Assembly (NCBI RefSeq): GCF_003573695.1
Contig: NC_039361.1
Location: 41,439,673 to 41,503,672 of the forward strand
Reading direction: 5' to 3'
Length of the DNA stretch: 64,000 nt
Origin: Papaver somniferum
Lineage: Eukaryota; Streptophyta; Magnoliopsida; Ranunculales; Papaveraceae
Positions within the stretch are counted from its first letter, which is position 1. The number at the start of each line of letters is the position of its first letter. Positions 20,635 to 31,475 of this stretch are shown here, in pieces. Under the pieces are notes generated by a model. It was not told the origin of the DNA. It ran no database searches and saw only the letters and a list, made by a program, of their open reading frames with translations. Made by a program: the position numbers and the translations under genes.

Positions 20635-22258
20635 TGATAGACACATTTATGTGTCTAATATAGCTCATTTGTATATATTGTTAGTACTCGATATTGTACT
20701 TATTCGGTTATTTTATGTATTTGTAGGTGTTTTTGGAAGAATAAGGCTTTGTGGCGAAATTGGCTAAAAATGCGGCATTTGGACCTCCGTTGATAACTAC
20801 CAGAAGCACCCCAGAAGTATGTTGGAGACACCCAGAAATACCCAGGAGGAACCCCGAAAAAGTGCGGAAAATGCCCCAGAGGACACTTGCTATACGGACC
20901 TTTGATTTTGGATAAGGGGTAACCTAATTACTAAGGGGTGACCTATTTCCAGGCAGCTGCTAAAGGGAGACCAGTCACAGATAAGGGGAGGTCATCTTCT
21001 CAAATTCAAAAGAAAATTTTGGCGGGAAATGAAATGCTTCACGAACAGCAAACAGGGTTGGAATTTTGGAGCCCTTTGGGACAGATTCGATCACCAAATT
21101 CGTTTGGGCTGAATGTTAATGGACTAAACAGAGTTGGTACATGCGTTTTTATCAATCGAAATGGGCTGGATAATCCGGGCTGGATAAACAGAGTTGGTAC
21201 AGAGATACGTATCTTCCCGATATGTACAGAGAATGGGTAAAGGATTCAGGGAGAGTTTCACGCTAGTTAGACTTTTACTTGGTCCTGTTCTAGTCTTGAT
21301 AAGAGTTTGGTGGCAAATATATAGCTAACAAACGCGTACAGGGAGATCAGAGAGAGATATTTTCTCAACAGCGCAGAGAAGAGAGAAAAAGAAGAAGTCG
21401 GATTCACTCGAGATTTTTGGGGGTTTGGTAGCTATATAAGTGTTGGTTCGAGTCATAAGAAGGGTTAGAAAAGTTTAGGAAAAAGTTTGGAGTCCAGGAG
21501 AGCCGAAACAAAGAAGTTACAGAGAATTGGTGCTGCTGCTGCCATTGAAGAACCTGAAGAACACGAAGAACAGACTCGCAGAGTCCGTCGTTCTTCAGCA
21601 GTCTTAATTTCAACACCCAACTGTCGTTGTTTTACAACAGCAGAGGCTTGTATCGTTTATTTTCAGCCTTTTCAATTTTGTAACAGTGACGCTGTAACAT
21701 TTATACAGCGTTGCAAACTTCTTTTTACACCATTTTCATCAATAAAAACACATTATTAAGCCATGGATACATCTTATGATTATGTTTTTGGGATGAGGAG
21801 CTAAACCCATTAGCCAAGGCGACGGAGGAAGCCATTGTTCCACATTAATTGGTATAATTCTAATTTTACTATTTATTTGCAATATTATTATTTGATTATT
21901 TGCATGGGATTGAATTGAAATATTAGTTCTTATTGAATAGTTGTGAATTAATTTGATGAAGCATGCTGGGTTTTAAATACTTTTGATGTTTAATACTCTT
22001 TGATTACAACTATTACTTCAAGAATATATTTGAGGCAAATATTAGAATTATTTTTAAAGATAAAATTGCATGAATATTATTTAGAGTTTACTATTTATTT
22101 GGTCAATGGTGGAATCCAAGTCTTGGTGTTTTTTCTCTATAACTTTGAACAACTCTTTTTATTTGCTTGTTTAATTTAAATCTAGAAATTTTGTTACCTT
22201 CACAAGTCTGAAAAAAACCTTATTACCACTATCTCTACAACCATTTGAAAATCCATCA
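20635..22258 (+). repeat. 5' LTR of element 2
   Basis: 1624 bp, TGATAG to CCATCA. It has a TATA box at 21433-21440, hairpin 1 at 21564-21597 (GAAGAAC/GTTCTTC outer stem), hairpin 2 at 21689-21711 (ACGCTGTA/TACAGCGT), and aataaaa near 21741. Frames at 20938-21240 and 21487-21759 are LTR sequence, not genes. Confidence 0.95.
21689..21711 (+). other. Second predicted leader hairpin
   Basis: ACGCTGTA (21689-21696) is an exact complement of TACAGCGT (21704-21711) around a 7-base loop. It is also in the 3' LTR. The element 1 copies pair less well (a U-G pair in the 5' LTR, one mismatch in the 3' LTR). Confidence 0.5.
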
Positions 22259-23398
22259 ATTTTTGGAGCCGCCGACGCGGACCTGTGTTTAGTTAGCATT
22301 TTTTTTTAGATTTTTTTTTTTATTTTTTTTTATTATTTTTGTTCTTCTTTACGTTTTTGGGTTTTTTTTTGTTTCCTTGCAGATTTTTGAAGATTGGAGC
22401 GAAAGACAATTTTGCCAAAGCTTGTGGTGATTTACTTAAAGTTTGGGAGCAAAAAGCAAAGCTAAAGGAGCGAAAGAAGAAGATTTTCTTTATTTTGTAA
22501 AAGAGAAAAAAAAAAGAGAGACATTTTTATTTTTGTAATTTTTTTTATTAGACTTTCTTTTCTTTTCTTTTGTATTTTTTTTTATGGACTTTGGACATTA
22601 ATTTTGGGACATTTTTATTTTTATTCTTAAACCCTACGGAAGGGTACCCTTAAATATAAACTGTTTGCAGGGAAGGACGACGATTACGATATCGTCTCGG
22701 CCCCTCGGGTTCGCACACGGCATAGGAGTCGTGGCCCGAGTCGACTTCAGCGGTTCTTCGCCCGTCTGGTACGGGAGGTAAAATTCTAAACACCCGCGAA
22801 TCTCCTGCAAGCGGGTTACTGGACTCCTTAAGGTGAATATATGCTGAGGACTTGAATATGGACTGTTTTTAAATTCCTAGTAAAGGGCAAGGGCTGGACC
22901 ATATAAGATAAGGGTTCGGATTTCATCACCGCTCCCTTCTTGCCCGCCTTAGGAAAACGAAACCTAAAGCGAACCTAAGCCTAAAATTTGGACTAGAAAG
23001 AGACCTATAGGGTATCGATCTTAACAGGACAATCATTCGAAAAATATTGGTTACTCTTTTAAGCACACCTCGAAGTTCTTGACGGTTTCTGCGAGTTGAA
23101 TGCGTGACTGCGCCGCATTGGATCGGTGAGGTTTTGGGTATCAAAGCTCCACTGAGCTTCCCTCGCCTCGATTCAACTTGCTTTAACTCGGATTGATTCC
23201 AGAGGGGTTTGCTTAAATTGTAACGAATTCCCTTTCGAAGGATTAGAAGCTGGTCTAGAAACAATCTAAGTGGAGCCATCATGCTTGTTGTTTGCTAGAA
23301 ATCTTTAGGTTTGCTGTGGTAAAGTCGAGTCAGCCTGCTGTGTGATTGCTAGAACCTTCCTGTTAGGATTTTTATTTCTTTTTGAATTCTTTTTAGTG
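22259..23398 (+). other. Primer-binding site and leader of element 2
   Basis: Starts with tttttggagccgccgacgcgg, one base different from the element 1 primer site. About 1.1 kb of leader follows, largely collinear with element 1, including the accctacggaagggtaccct block near 22632. No gene is seen. Confidence 0.75.
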
Positions 23399-25100
23399 TA
23401 TGCCCGATTTTGTTAATAGGGCTTGGAAAAGAGATACTCTAGGTCGATTGATTAGCGAAAAACCTAGTAGTTCTTCTGATTTAAGCAGGGAGCTCGAAGA
23501 CTCTTCTTTGGAGAGCCCTGTTTTTGGAAACTTCAGTTTTGAGAATTTATCTCTGAGTGAAAAGTACCCCTAGTACTCAGTTGTGCCAGCGATGGCAACT
23601 TTGAAAGATTACATGTTCCCAACTAGGACCAACCGAGCTTCATGCATTAAATTGCCAGCCACTACGGCTAATTTCGAGATAAAACCTAGTATTCTTCAGA
23701 TGATCCCTATATTCTTAGGAAAAGATGATGAGAACCCTTATTTTCATATTAGGGACTTTGAGGAAATTGTGGGACAATTAGAATAAAGACCTTACTGATG
23801 AAGTCTTGAAACTTAAATGTTTCCCTTTTCCTTGAGAGATAAAGCCAAGACCTGGCTAACAACCTACCGTCTGAATCCATGAAACATGGCAGGAACTTAT
23901 CGCTGCCTTCTATATGAAATTCTACCCTAAGCATAAAACTGCAGCTGTTAGGCAGAAAATTAGTGCTAGTGTGCAACAAGAGGGAGAGTCTCTTTATAGG
24001 TTTTTAGAGCGATTCAATGATCTCCTATCTCAGTGTCCTCACCATGGATTTGATAATATGAAACTTGTACAGATTATTTATGATGGTTTAGACTATTCGA
24101 CCAAAGCCATGGTTGAGTCTATGTGCGCTGGTGAGTTCACTAGTAAAAATGCTGATGATGCTTTTACCTTCTTAGGAGCTATCGCTGAAAAATCCCAACA
24201 GTGGGAATCTTGTGTTGAACCCCCTAAAAGACTCTTGGTCAATAGAAGTAGCACCAATATGGTAGATACGAGTTTTGCGTCAGATGCTAAGTTTGCTGCT
24301 TTGTCCAGAAGGTTAGAAGCTTTAGAAATGGGTCAGTCTAAAAATAGGTCCCTTGTTGAACCTAATAGAGCCTCTCAAGTCTCTAGTTGTGGAATAGAGC
24401 CCGATAATTCATTTGGGAAGGTCAGGTTAGTGAAGAGCAAGCCCATGCTGTCTATAACAATGCTAGGTTTGAGAAACCGTCAGAAGTTTGACCCATACTC
24501 AGAAACCTACAACCCTGGTTGGAGAAACCATCCTAATTTCTCTTGGTCTAAGGGCCAGAATCAAGGCCAGTCTAGTAATTCTCAGCCTCCCCCAGGTTTT
24601 GGTTATACTAAGAACTCTTCAGGTCAGACCCAGAACCCATCTGAGAATAGAATAGCTAGCTTAGAGGAAACCCTTAGTATATTAAGGAAGAGCCAGGAGA
24701 TGCTATCACAAAGCCAGGAAATGTTAGTAAAAAGCCAGGGTAATTTTCAAGAGGAAACCAAACAGAATTTTAAGAATAGTGCCCAGTCTTTTGCTAAATT
24801 AGAGCTTCAAGTCGGCCAAATAGCTAAGTTTATCAATGAGAGAGAAGAAGGAAGGTTCGTACTGATCCTAACCCAAAGGAGAGAAATCGTACAATCATGT
24901 GAATGCTGTCACAACCCTTAGGAGTGGAAAGAAAGTTGACAACAAGGTTCCATGCCTGATAGTGAACATGCTGTAGTTCACCCTGCTGAGCCAGAAAATG
25001 AGAGACTGATAGAGTCTCAAAGAGACCAATGAGGGTCCTGTTGAGCCCGACTTTGTTCCCAGAGCCCCGTTTCCCCACTGCTAGTTCCGACTAAGAGGGA
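23399..25100 (+). pseudogene. gag: gag of element 2 (frameshifted)
   Basis: Same capsid protein as element 1. It starts at 23399 (MPDFVNRAWKRD) but several single-base gaps between ~23560 and 23890 scatter the frame. A long open part follows at 23914-24921 (335 aa: FYPKHKTAAVRQKISASVQQ through IIYDGLDYSTKAMVESMCAG to the KSQEML coiled coil and VGQIAKFINERE). More small gaps from 24855 break the C-terminus. The middle is clean while two blocks are dense in one-base deletions, which is odd for a ~1% old element. Confidence 0.9.
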
Positions 25101-25400
25101 GTCCAACTTTAATGATATATTGGAGGTTTTTAAGCAGGTTAATATCAACCTTCCATTATTAGATGCAATTAGGCAGATTCCCTCTTATGCCAAGTTCCTT
25201 AAGGACTTGTGTACGCGAAAGCGTAAGCTCAGTGTCCAGAAGAAAGCCTTCATAGCTAGTCATGTGAGTTCTATTCAGAATACCACTACTCCTAAGTATA
25301 AAGACCCAGGGTCCCCTACCATTTTGTACAATAGGTAAGTACCGTGTTGAGAAAGCGTTGCTTGACTTAGGAGCCAGTGTGAACTTATCCATACCATGTG
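25101..25400 (+). pseudogene. Protease region of element 2 (frameshifted)
   Basis: The frame 25120-25338 (MEVFKQVNINLPLLDAIRQI and onward) leads into the DLGAS aspartic protease motif near 25365. Short gaps at ~25322 (gctt missing relative to element 1) and ~25385 break it. The domain continues in the long frame from 25398 with [20 protein letters not shown]. Confidence 0.8.
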
Positions 25401-26759
25401 TACCTCAAGCTAGGACTTGGTGAGATGAAACCTACCCAGATAACACTTCAGTTAGCTGATAGGTCCGTTAAAGTTCCTCGTGGTGTGATAGAGGATGTTC
25501 TCATAGAGGTTGACAAGTTTATTTATCCAGTGGATTTTATTATCCTAGATACCCAACCTGTCCCTGACCCAGAGAACCAAATACCAGTGATTTTAGGTCG
25601 CCCGTTTTTAGCCACGTCTAATGCGATCATAAACTGTCGAAATGGTATTATGAATCTATCTTTTGGTAATATGACTATTGAGTTGAATATTTTTAATGTC
25701 AATAAGCTACATTCTGAGCTAGATGACACGTGCATTGAAGAGGTCAACATGATAGGAACCTTAGTTCCGAAGTCTGTACCAAACACCGAATCGGAAGATC
25801 CATTAGAGAGTTGTCTAGCCCGTTTTAGCATGGATTTTGACGATGATAGCAACATTGAACAAGTAAATGCTCTGTTGGATTCTATTCCTATGTTAGATAC
25901 CGATAGATGGAAATCTAGGTTTGAACCATTACTAGCTACCGAATCTACCTTAAGCCCTTATTTCGAAGAGCCTAAAGATCCTCCTAAGTTGGACCCCAAT
26001 TATGCATTTGTAGGCCCATCTGAGATTTTGCCTATAACTTCCAATTTGGATAGTGATCATGAGATTAGGCCAGTAACTGTGCTTCAACACAATAAGGAAA
26101 CTCTAGGGATGACCATAGAGGATATGAAACATATAAGTCCTATAGCTAGTATACCTCAAAAGAATTTAGAGGATGAACTGCCTGATTATAACCCAGAGAA
26201 AGCAATTGACCTTTTTCAGGAACCGAATGGTCTAGAAATTAGGAACATTGTGACTAGTCTATGTAGAGGCACAGAAAACTCTAAGTTTGGGGGTAGTGAA
26301 CTAGAAGAAGCTCTAGAGTATTTTAAATACTCTCCGGATCCGGAAATTCAAGCCATAGTTAAAGGTCTTACGGAGAATAGTGATTACCCTAAATTTGGGG
26401 GTAGAGATTGTCAATTATCCCCAGTAGAAGTCCCTAACTTGGGACTCAAGCCTAGTGCATCTGAGGTATCGCTTGAGTCTATTCAGACTCCACAACCTGA
26501 TCCGCCTGATACTGTCCAGGAGAAAATCCATATGTTAGAGACCCGTTTTTCGGATGAATCTGTTTGCCGAGACACTCATATGAAGCCCAAGTGGGCACCT
26601 CAGATAAATCCAATTGTCTTGCGAGAAACTTTAGATCAGGTTGTGCTCTATCTGCTCATTTTTCTGATCTTAAGCATTTGTCTCCTATTCGTGGCAGTTC
26701 TATTTGGTCTTATGGACCCACAATTGTTTCGAATGTTGGTATACGACTTTGGAAGGTGA
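25398..26759 (+). CDS. Protease C-terminus, linker and membrane-anchored replacement ORF of element 2
   Basis: One 453-residue open frame. Residues ~1-90 are the end of the protease and ~90-250 the protease-RT linker, up to TLGMTIEDMKHISP, which corresponds to the run just before RT in element 1. RT is absent. Instead there is a ~180-residue segment with acidic, proline-rich text and two FGG motifs (NSKFGGSELEEALEY; YPKFGGRDCQLSP). A hydrophobic helix (LYLLIFLILSICLLFVAVLF, near residues 416-435) and then MDPQLFRMLVYDFGR follow. The frame is open over 1.36 kb and element 3 encodes the same protein, which argues for selection. It could be an envelope-like or membrane-docking factor; function unknown. 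Confidence 0.8.
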   Translation: MYLKLGLGEMKPTQITLQLADRSVKVPRGVIEDVLIEVDKFIYPVDFIILDTQPVPDPENQIPVILGRPFLATSNAIINCRNGIMNLSFGNMTIELNIFNVNKLHSELDDTCIEEVNMIGTLVPKSVPNTESEDPLESCLARFSMDFDDDSNIEQVNALLDSIPMLDTDRWKSRFEPLLATESTLSPYFEEPKDPPKLDPNYAFVGPSEILPITSNLDSDHEIRPVTVLQHNKETLGMTIEDMKHISPIASIPQKNLEDELPDYNPEKAIDLFQEPNGLEIRNIVTSLCRGTENSKFGGSELEEALEYFKYSPDPEIQAIVKGLTENSDYPKFGGRDCQLSPVEVPNLGLKPSASEVSLESIQTPQPDPPDTVQEKIHMLETRFSDESVCRDTHMKPKWAPQINPIVLRETLDQVVLYLLIFLILSICLLFVAVLFGLMDPQLFRMLVYDFGR

Positions 26760-28282
26760 CAATTCTTTTAGAGGTATTTGATGTCTAGCTAATGACTATA
26801 AATTTATCATTTACTGGGAGGCTCCCGCGTTCATGTGATACGGTAATATCCTTCCTTATTTCTTTTCCCCCCAGTGGTAATAGTTTCTCCTTGTTCATGC
26901 TTTTAATTTCATCTTTAGAACATTGAGGACAATATTAGATTTAAGTTTGGGGGTATGGGAGAAACTTTTGTGTTGCACTTTTGAAACTTCTAGCGTCACA
27001 TGGTATCCGGTTAGCTAAGTTTACATACTGTTTCTCACCGAAAAGATAGAAATTGGAATGCTACAGATAACAACTTATTGATATTAGAGAAAAAGACATT
27101 GAGATCCTTGAAATTCAGGAGAGAACTTGTTCTTTTTAGAGGGTAACCGTGATGGATCTAACCATACATGATGGAAAGGCAAGTAGGTCAGGAAATGCCA
27201 GAAAGACAAAGCAACCTCACAATGTAGTCTTAGTTACTGGATTGCGACTCTCTCTCAGTAGAAACTTATCATCATCAACAAGCGGAGCGACATCAAAATC
27301 TATGAAGGAAGTGAAGACGTTTTAGGTTTAGAAGCAACAATATAAGAGAATAATTCAAAAATCAAAGTTGAAGTTATAAGAGCAAATGATATAAGTTGTT
27401 AGAATCCATGATACCAAGACATCACAAGTTGCGAAGATCCAAGTTTTGAAAGTCCTTCTCTCATGGCCATGTAAATTTTTGTCTTGTAATAATTTTACTA
27501 TTTAAAAAAAAAATAAAAAAAAAATGAAAAAAAAATGAAAAAAAATAAAAATAATAATAATGAAACATCATTACGTTATTTTTGTTCAATAAGGCCATAG
27601 GGAAGAAGAAATTTATAAGTCAAGCAAGAAATCGAAGAGAAGAGTTAATTGTCAAGGTTCTATGAGGTTCGAGAGTTTATCATCAACAGTTGAAGACCGA
27701 AGAAGGCGTTGTTTCTACTGGGCAATGTGAGAGAGTCGAAGAAAGATGCATTTTGGTTGCTTTGTTAGTCTGCTTTCAATCTGGCACAAGATCTTTCTAG
27801 CACTGGTTTAACTCATCACACGTAATTAGTCTAGCTGTATAGCAGATGTCCCTCTCATTTTTATCTCTCTCCTAATCTTATCCAGCTGTAAAGCAGCGGA
27901 CACATCTTACAATGTTTATCTAGCTGTATAGCGGATATCTCTTTATCTAGCAGTCATGCAGATGTGTCTTCCCTTTTCTTCAGTCAGCTTTAGAGCTGAC
28001 ACCTTTAATTTCTCTGGCATTCTACTTACTTGGAGATAGGTTGAGAATATGTATGTCCTCATAGCTCTTTGGATACTTGTGACCAATTAGGAGTACAGGT
28101 TTTGTGGGTATATCTCTGGTAAGCCCTCCCGAGACTATAACTCGGCCACTAGGGCCACCTAGGGGTTTAAAGGCTTATTGCATACGCTAAATGCAATCGA
28201 CGATGCCTGCGACAGTGAGTTAGGATTTTATTTTGTAGTTTTGATTTGCTCGGGACTAGCAAATAATAAGTTTGGGGGTATT
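26760..28282 (+). other. 3' non-coding region of element 2
   Basis: About 1.5 kb with no gene. It has the stem-loop plus purine tract (26920-26954), an A-rich run (27500-27570), several degenerate copies of an agctgtatagcagatgtc unit (27830-28010), and the terminal polypurine tract (28268-28280). From about 26990 to 28080 it is unlike the matching region of elements 1 and 3, then rejoins them. Confidence 0.7.
27830..28015 (+). repeat. Degenerate tandem repeat in element 2
   Basis: Four to five loose copies of a ~45 bp unit around agctgtatagcagatgtc, each with agct and gcagatg words. They are absent from elements 1 and 3. Confidence 0.55.
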
Positions 28283-29905
28283 TGATAGACGCATTTATGT
28301 GTCTAATATAGCTCATTTGTATATATTGTTAGTACTCGATATTGTACTTATTCGGTTATTTTATGTATTTGTAGGTGTTTTTGGAAGAATAAGGCTTTGT
28401 GGCGAAATTGGCTAAAAATGCGGCATTTGGACCTCCGTTGATAACTACCAGAAGCACCCCAGAAGTATGTTGGAGACACCCAGAAATACCCCGGAAGAAC
28501 CCCGAAAAAGTGCGGAAAATGCCCCAGAGGACACTTGCTATACGGACCCTTGATTTTGGATAAGGGGTAACCTAATTACTAAGGGGTGACCTATTTCCAG
28601 ACAGCTGCTAAAGGGAGACCATTCACAGATAAGGGGAGGTCATCTTCTCAAATTCAAAAGAAAATTTTGGCGGGAAATGAAATGCTTCACGAACAGCAAA
28701 CAGGGTTGGAATTTTGGGGCCCTTTGGGACAGATTCGATCACCAAATTCGTTTGGGCTGGATGTTAATGGACTAAACAGAGTTGGTACATGCGTTTTTAT
28801 CAATTGAAATGGGCTGGATAATCCGGGCTGGATAAACAGAGTTGGTACAGAGATACGTATCTTCCCGATATGTACAGAGAATGGGTAAAGGATTCAGGGA
28901 GAGTTTCACGCTAGTTAGACTTTTACTTGGTCCTGTTCTAGTCTTGATAAGAGTTTGGTGGCAAATATATAGCTAACAAACGCGTACAGGGAGATCAGAG
29001 AGAGATATTTTCTCAACAGCGCAGAGAAGAGAGAAAAAGAAGAAGTCGGATTCACTCGAGATTTTTGGGGGTTTGGTAGCTATATAAGTGTTGGCTCGAG
29101 TCATAATAAGGGTTAGAAAAGTTTAGGAAAAAGTTTGGAGTCCAGGAGAGCCGAAACAAAGAAGTTACAGAGAATTGGTGCTGCTGCTGCCATTGAAGAA
29201 CCTGAAGAACACGAAGAACAGACTCGCAGAGTCCGTCGTTCTTCAGCAGTCTTAATTTCAACACCCAACTGTCGTTGTTTTACAACAGCAGAGGCTTGTA
29301 TCGTTTATTTTCATCCTTTTCAACTTTGTAACAGTGACGCTGTAACATTTATACAGCGTTGCAAACTTCTTTTTACACCATTTTCATCAATAAAAACACA
29401 TTATTAAGCCATGGATACATCTTATGATTATGTTTTTGGGATGAGGAGCTAAACCCATTAGCCAAGGCGACGGAGGAAGCCATTGTTCCACATTAATTGG
29501 TATAATTCTAATTTTACTATTTATTTGCAATATTATTATTTGATTATTTGCATGGGATTGAATTGAACTATTAGTTCTTATTGAATAGTTGTGAATTAAT
29601 TTGATGAAGCATGCTGGGTTTTAAATACTTTTGATGTTTTATACTCTTTGAATTACAACTATTACTTCAAGAATATATTTGAGGCAAATATTAGAATTAT
29701 TTTTAAAGATAAAATTGCATGAATATTATTTAGAGTTTACTATTTATTTGGTCAATGGTGGAATCCAAGTCTTGGTGTTTTTTCTCTATAACTTTGAACA
29801 ACTCTTTTTATTTGCTTGTTTAATTTAAATATAGAAATTTTATTACCTACAAGTCTGAAAAGAACCTTATTACCACTATCTCTACAACCATTTGAAAATC
29901 CATCA
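28283..29905 (+). repeat. 3' LTR of element 2
   Basis: 1623 bp, nearly identical to 20635-22258 (about eighteen differences by eye). It carries the TATA box (29081-29088) and hairpin 1 (29212-29245). It is followed by the gtgtg target duplication. Confidence 0.95.
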
Positions 29906-29910
29906 GTGTG

Positions 29911-30611
29911 CAATATTAGGAAAACAAAGACAGCCATAAGTTTTCGAAAAGGCATAATCAGGTAGCTTACCAAATAACACTTCGTAAGGACTTTTGCAGG
30001 CTAATAACTTTGTAGGAAGCCTATTGATGAGAAGTGGATGTTAATAAGGAATCAAACCAAAATCTTTTTGGCATAGAAGCTTTAAATGACAATGTGTTCC
30101 CTATTTCTGTAACTTGCCTATGTTTCCTTTCAGCAGTTCCATTTTGTTGATGAAGGTAAGGACAAGAGATTCTGACTGAGATACCATTACTATCCAGAAA
30201 TTCTCTAAAAGGTCCCTTAACTAATTCATAAGCACCATCAATTTGAAACATCTTAATTTTGGAATCCAACAAATTTTCCACTGAATTTTTGAACAACTTG
30301 AAACAAGACAGACTATCAGACTTACATTTTAATGAAAAAATCCAGTTAAACCGGCTAAAATCATCTATAAATAAGATTTAATATCTAAAACCTAAAGTAG
30401 AATGAATAGGAGTAGGGCCCCATATATCACAGTCGATTAAAGCCAATGGTTTAGTGGACACAGAAGTAGAAGGATAAAATGGGAGACATTTACTTTTTCC
30501 AAGTTGACAGGAACTACAAATTGCATCAAAGTGTTTGTTGGAGAGCATAATTACAGCAGATGAATCAAGCTTTTTGATGATTTTTGAAGCAGGGTGACCC
30601 AGCCTGTGATG
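29911..30611 (-). pseudogene. pol: Copia integrase, upstream part
   Basis: The minus-strand reading has the H2C2 zinc region (RLGHPASKIIKKL, then CSSCQLGKSK), IDCDIWGPTP (first Asp), a stop at ~30380, then FQIDGAYELVKGPF (second Asp, in a less usual context) and NGTAERKHRQV (the Glu). It continues ACKSPYEVLFGKLPDYAFSK to the element 2 junction at 29910. The end near 30020 also has a frame change. Confidence 0.85.
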
Positions 30612-31466
30612 CTATAGTGTTGAAGAAGCTAAAACTGAAGTAAGAACCATCTTAAAAGCTGACTGAAGGAGTTTCTGCGGAAAAGACTTCAGTGGATAGA
30701 GATTGTTCTGCATCAGTCCTCTAGCTAACACTTGTTTATTGAGAATAGACTTGATTTCATAACCCCAGGGATGGAATTCAAAAGAGAAACTATTATCAAC
30801 ATTGAACTTAGCAATATAAAGAAAATTATGTTTCAGATGTGGAACAAATAAAATAATATCCATAATGAAAGATGAAGAACTAGAAGCTGCTTGTAAAGTA
30901 GCACTATCAGTCAAAGTGATCGGAAGTAACTTACCATCTCCAACCATAACTTGCTCATCACCAGCAAATTCTTCTGGTGCATTTAAAATTGAAGAATCAT
31001 TTGTCATATGACTGGTTGCTCCTGAGTCAGGAATCCAAACTGCACCAGTCTCATCTGCACCCCAATGACCAGTGGGAGAAGAATTTTCAGCAGTAAAAGC
31101 AGGTTGCACAGATTGTGCAATAGTGGTAGAAGGCTGAGCAACAATCAATGGATTAAAGGTTGGAGTATAAATTTCCATTCCAGCAAATGCTTTCTGAACA
31201 ACTGAAGTGGAACTCTTCTTGGATGCAACATACCTAAATCGAAATTTATTCGCAAAATGTCTCAACTTGTTGCAGATTTGACATGAAATTGTAGAATAGT
31301 CAACTCTTTGATTTGGATTAAATTCCCCTCTTTGAATTGAAGAACCACCATTAGCATTGTGAGAAGAGGAATTTCCAGAACTCTTAGAAACATAAGAGAT
31401 ATTAGGATTTCCAGAGTTGGATGAAGAACTACCACTAGAATGATGAGAATTTGCAAATTTTCGCAC
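30612..31466 (-). pseudogene. Copia zinc knuckle and protease
   Basis: A 284-residue frame. The nucleocapsid zinc knuckle should be CX2CX4HX4C but reads CQICNKLRHFANKF, with the last Cys replaced by Phe. The protease active site is WIPDSGATSHMTND with the DSG triad intact. A pre-integrase segment (ILNKQVLARGLMQNNLYPL) follows. The N-terminal part is Ser/Asn/Gly-rich. Confidence 0.88.
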
Positions 31467-31475
31467 AAAAAAGGC

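Larger units (their letters stand above)
20635..29905 (+). mobile_element. Athila-like retrotransposon element 2, pol-less
   Basis: Flanked by the perfect target duplication gtgtg (20630-20634, 29906-29910) and lying within the Copia integrase. LTRs at 20635-22258 and 28283-29905 differ by only about 1% by eye, so it is much younger than its Copia host. The interior (6.0 kb against 7.8 kb in element 1) has the Asp-type primer site, leader, gag, protease and linker. It then has a ~180-residue unique segment ending in a membrane helix, where RT, RNase H and integrase should be. It is non-autonomous by structure, not merely by decay. Confidence 0.93.
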
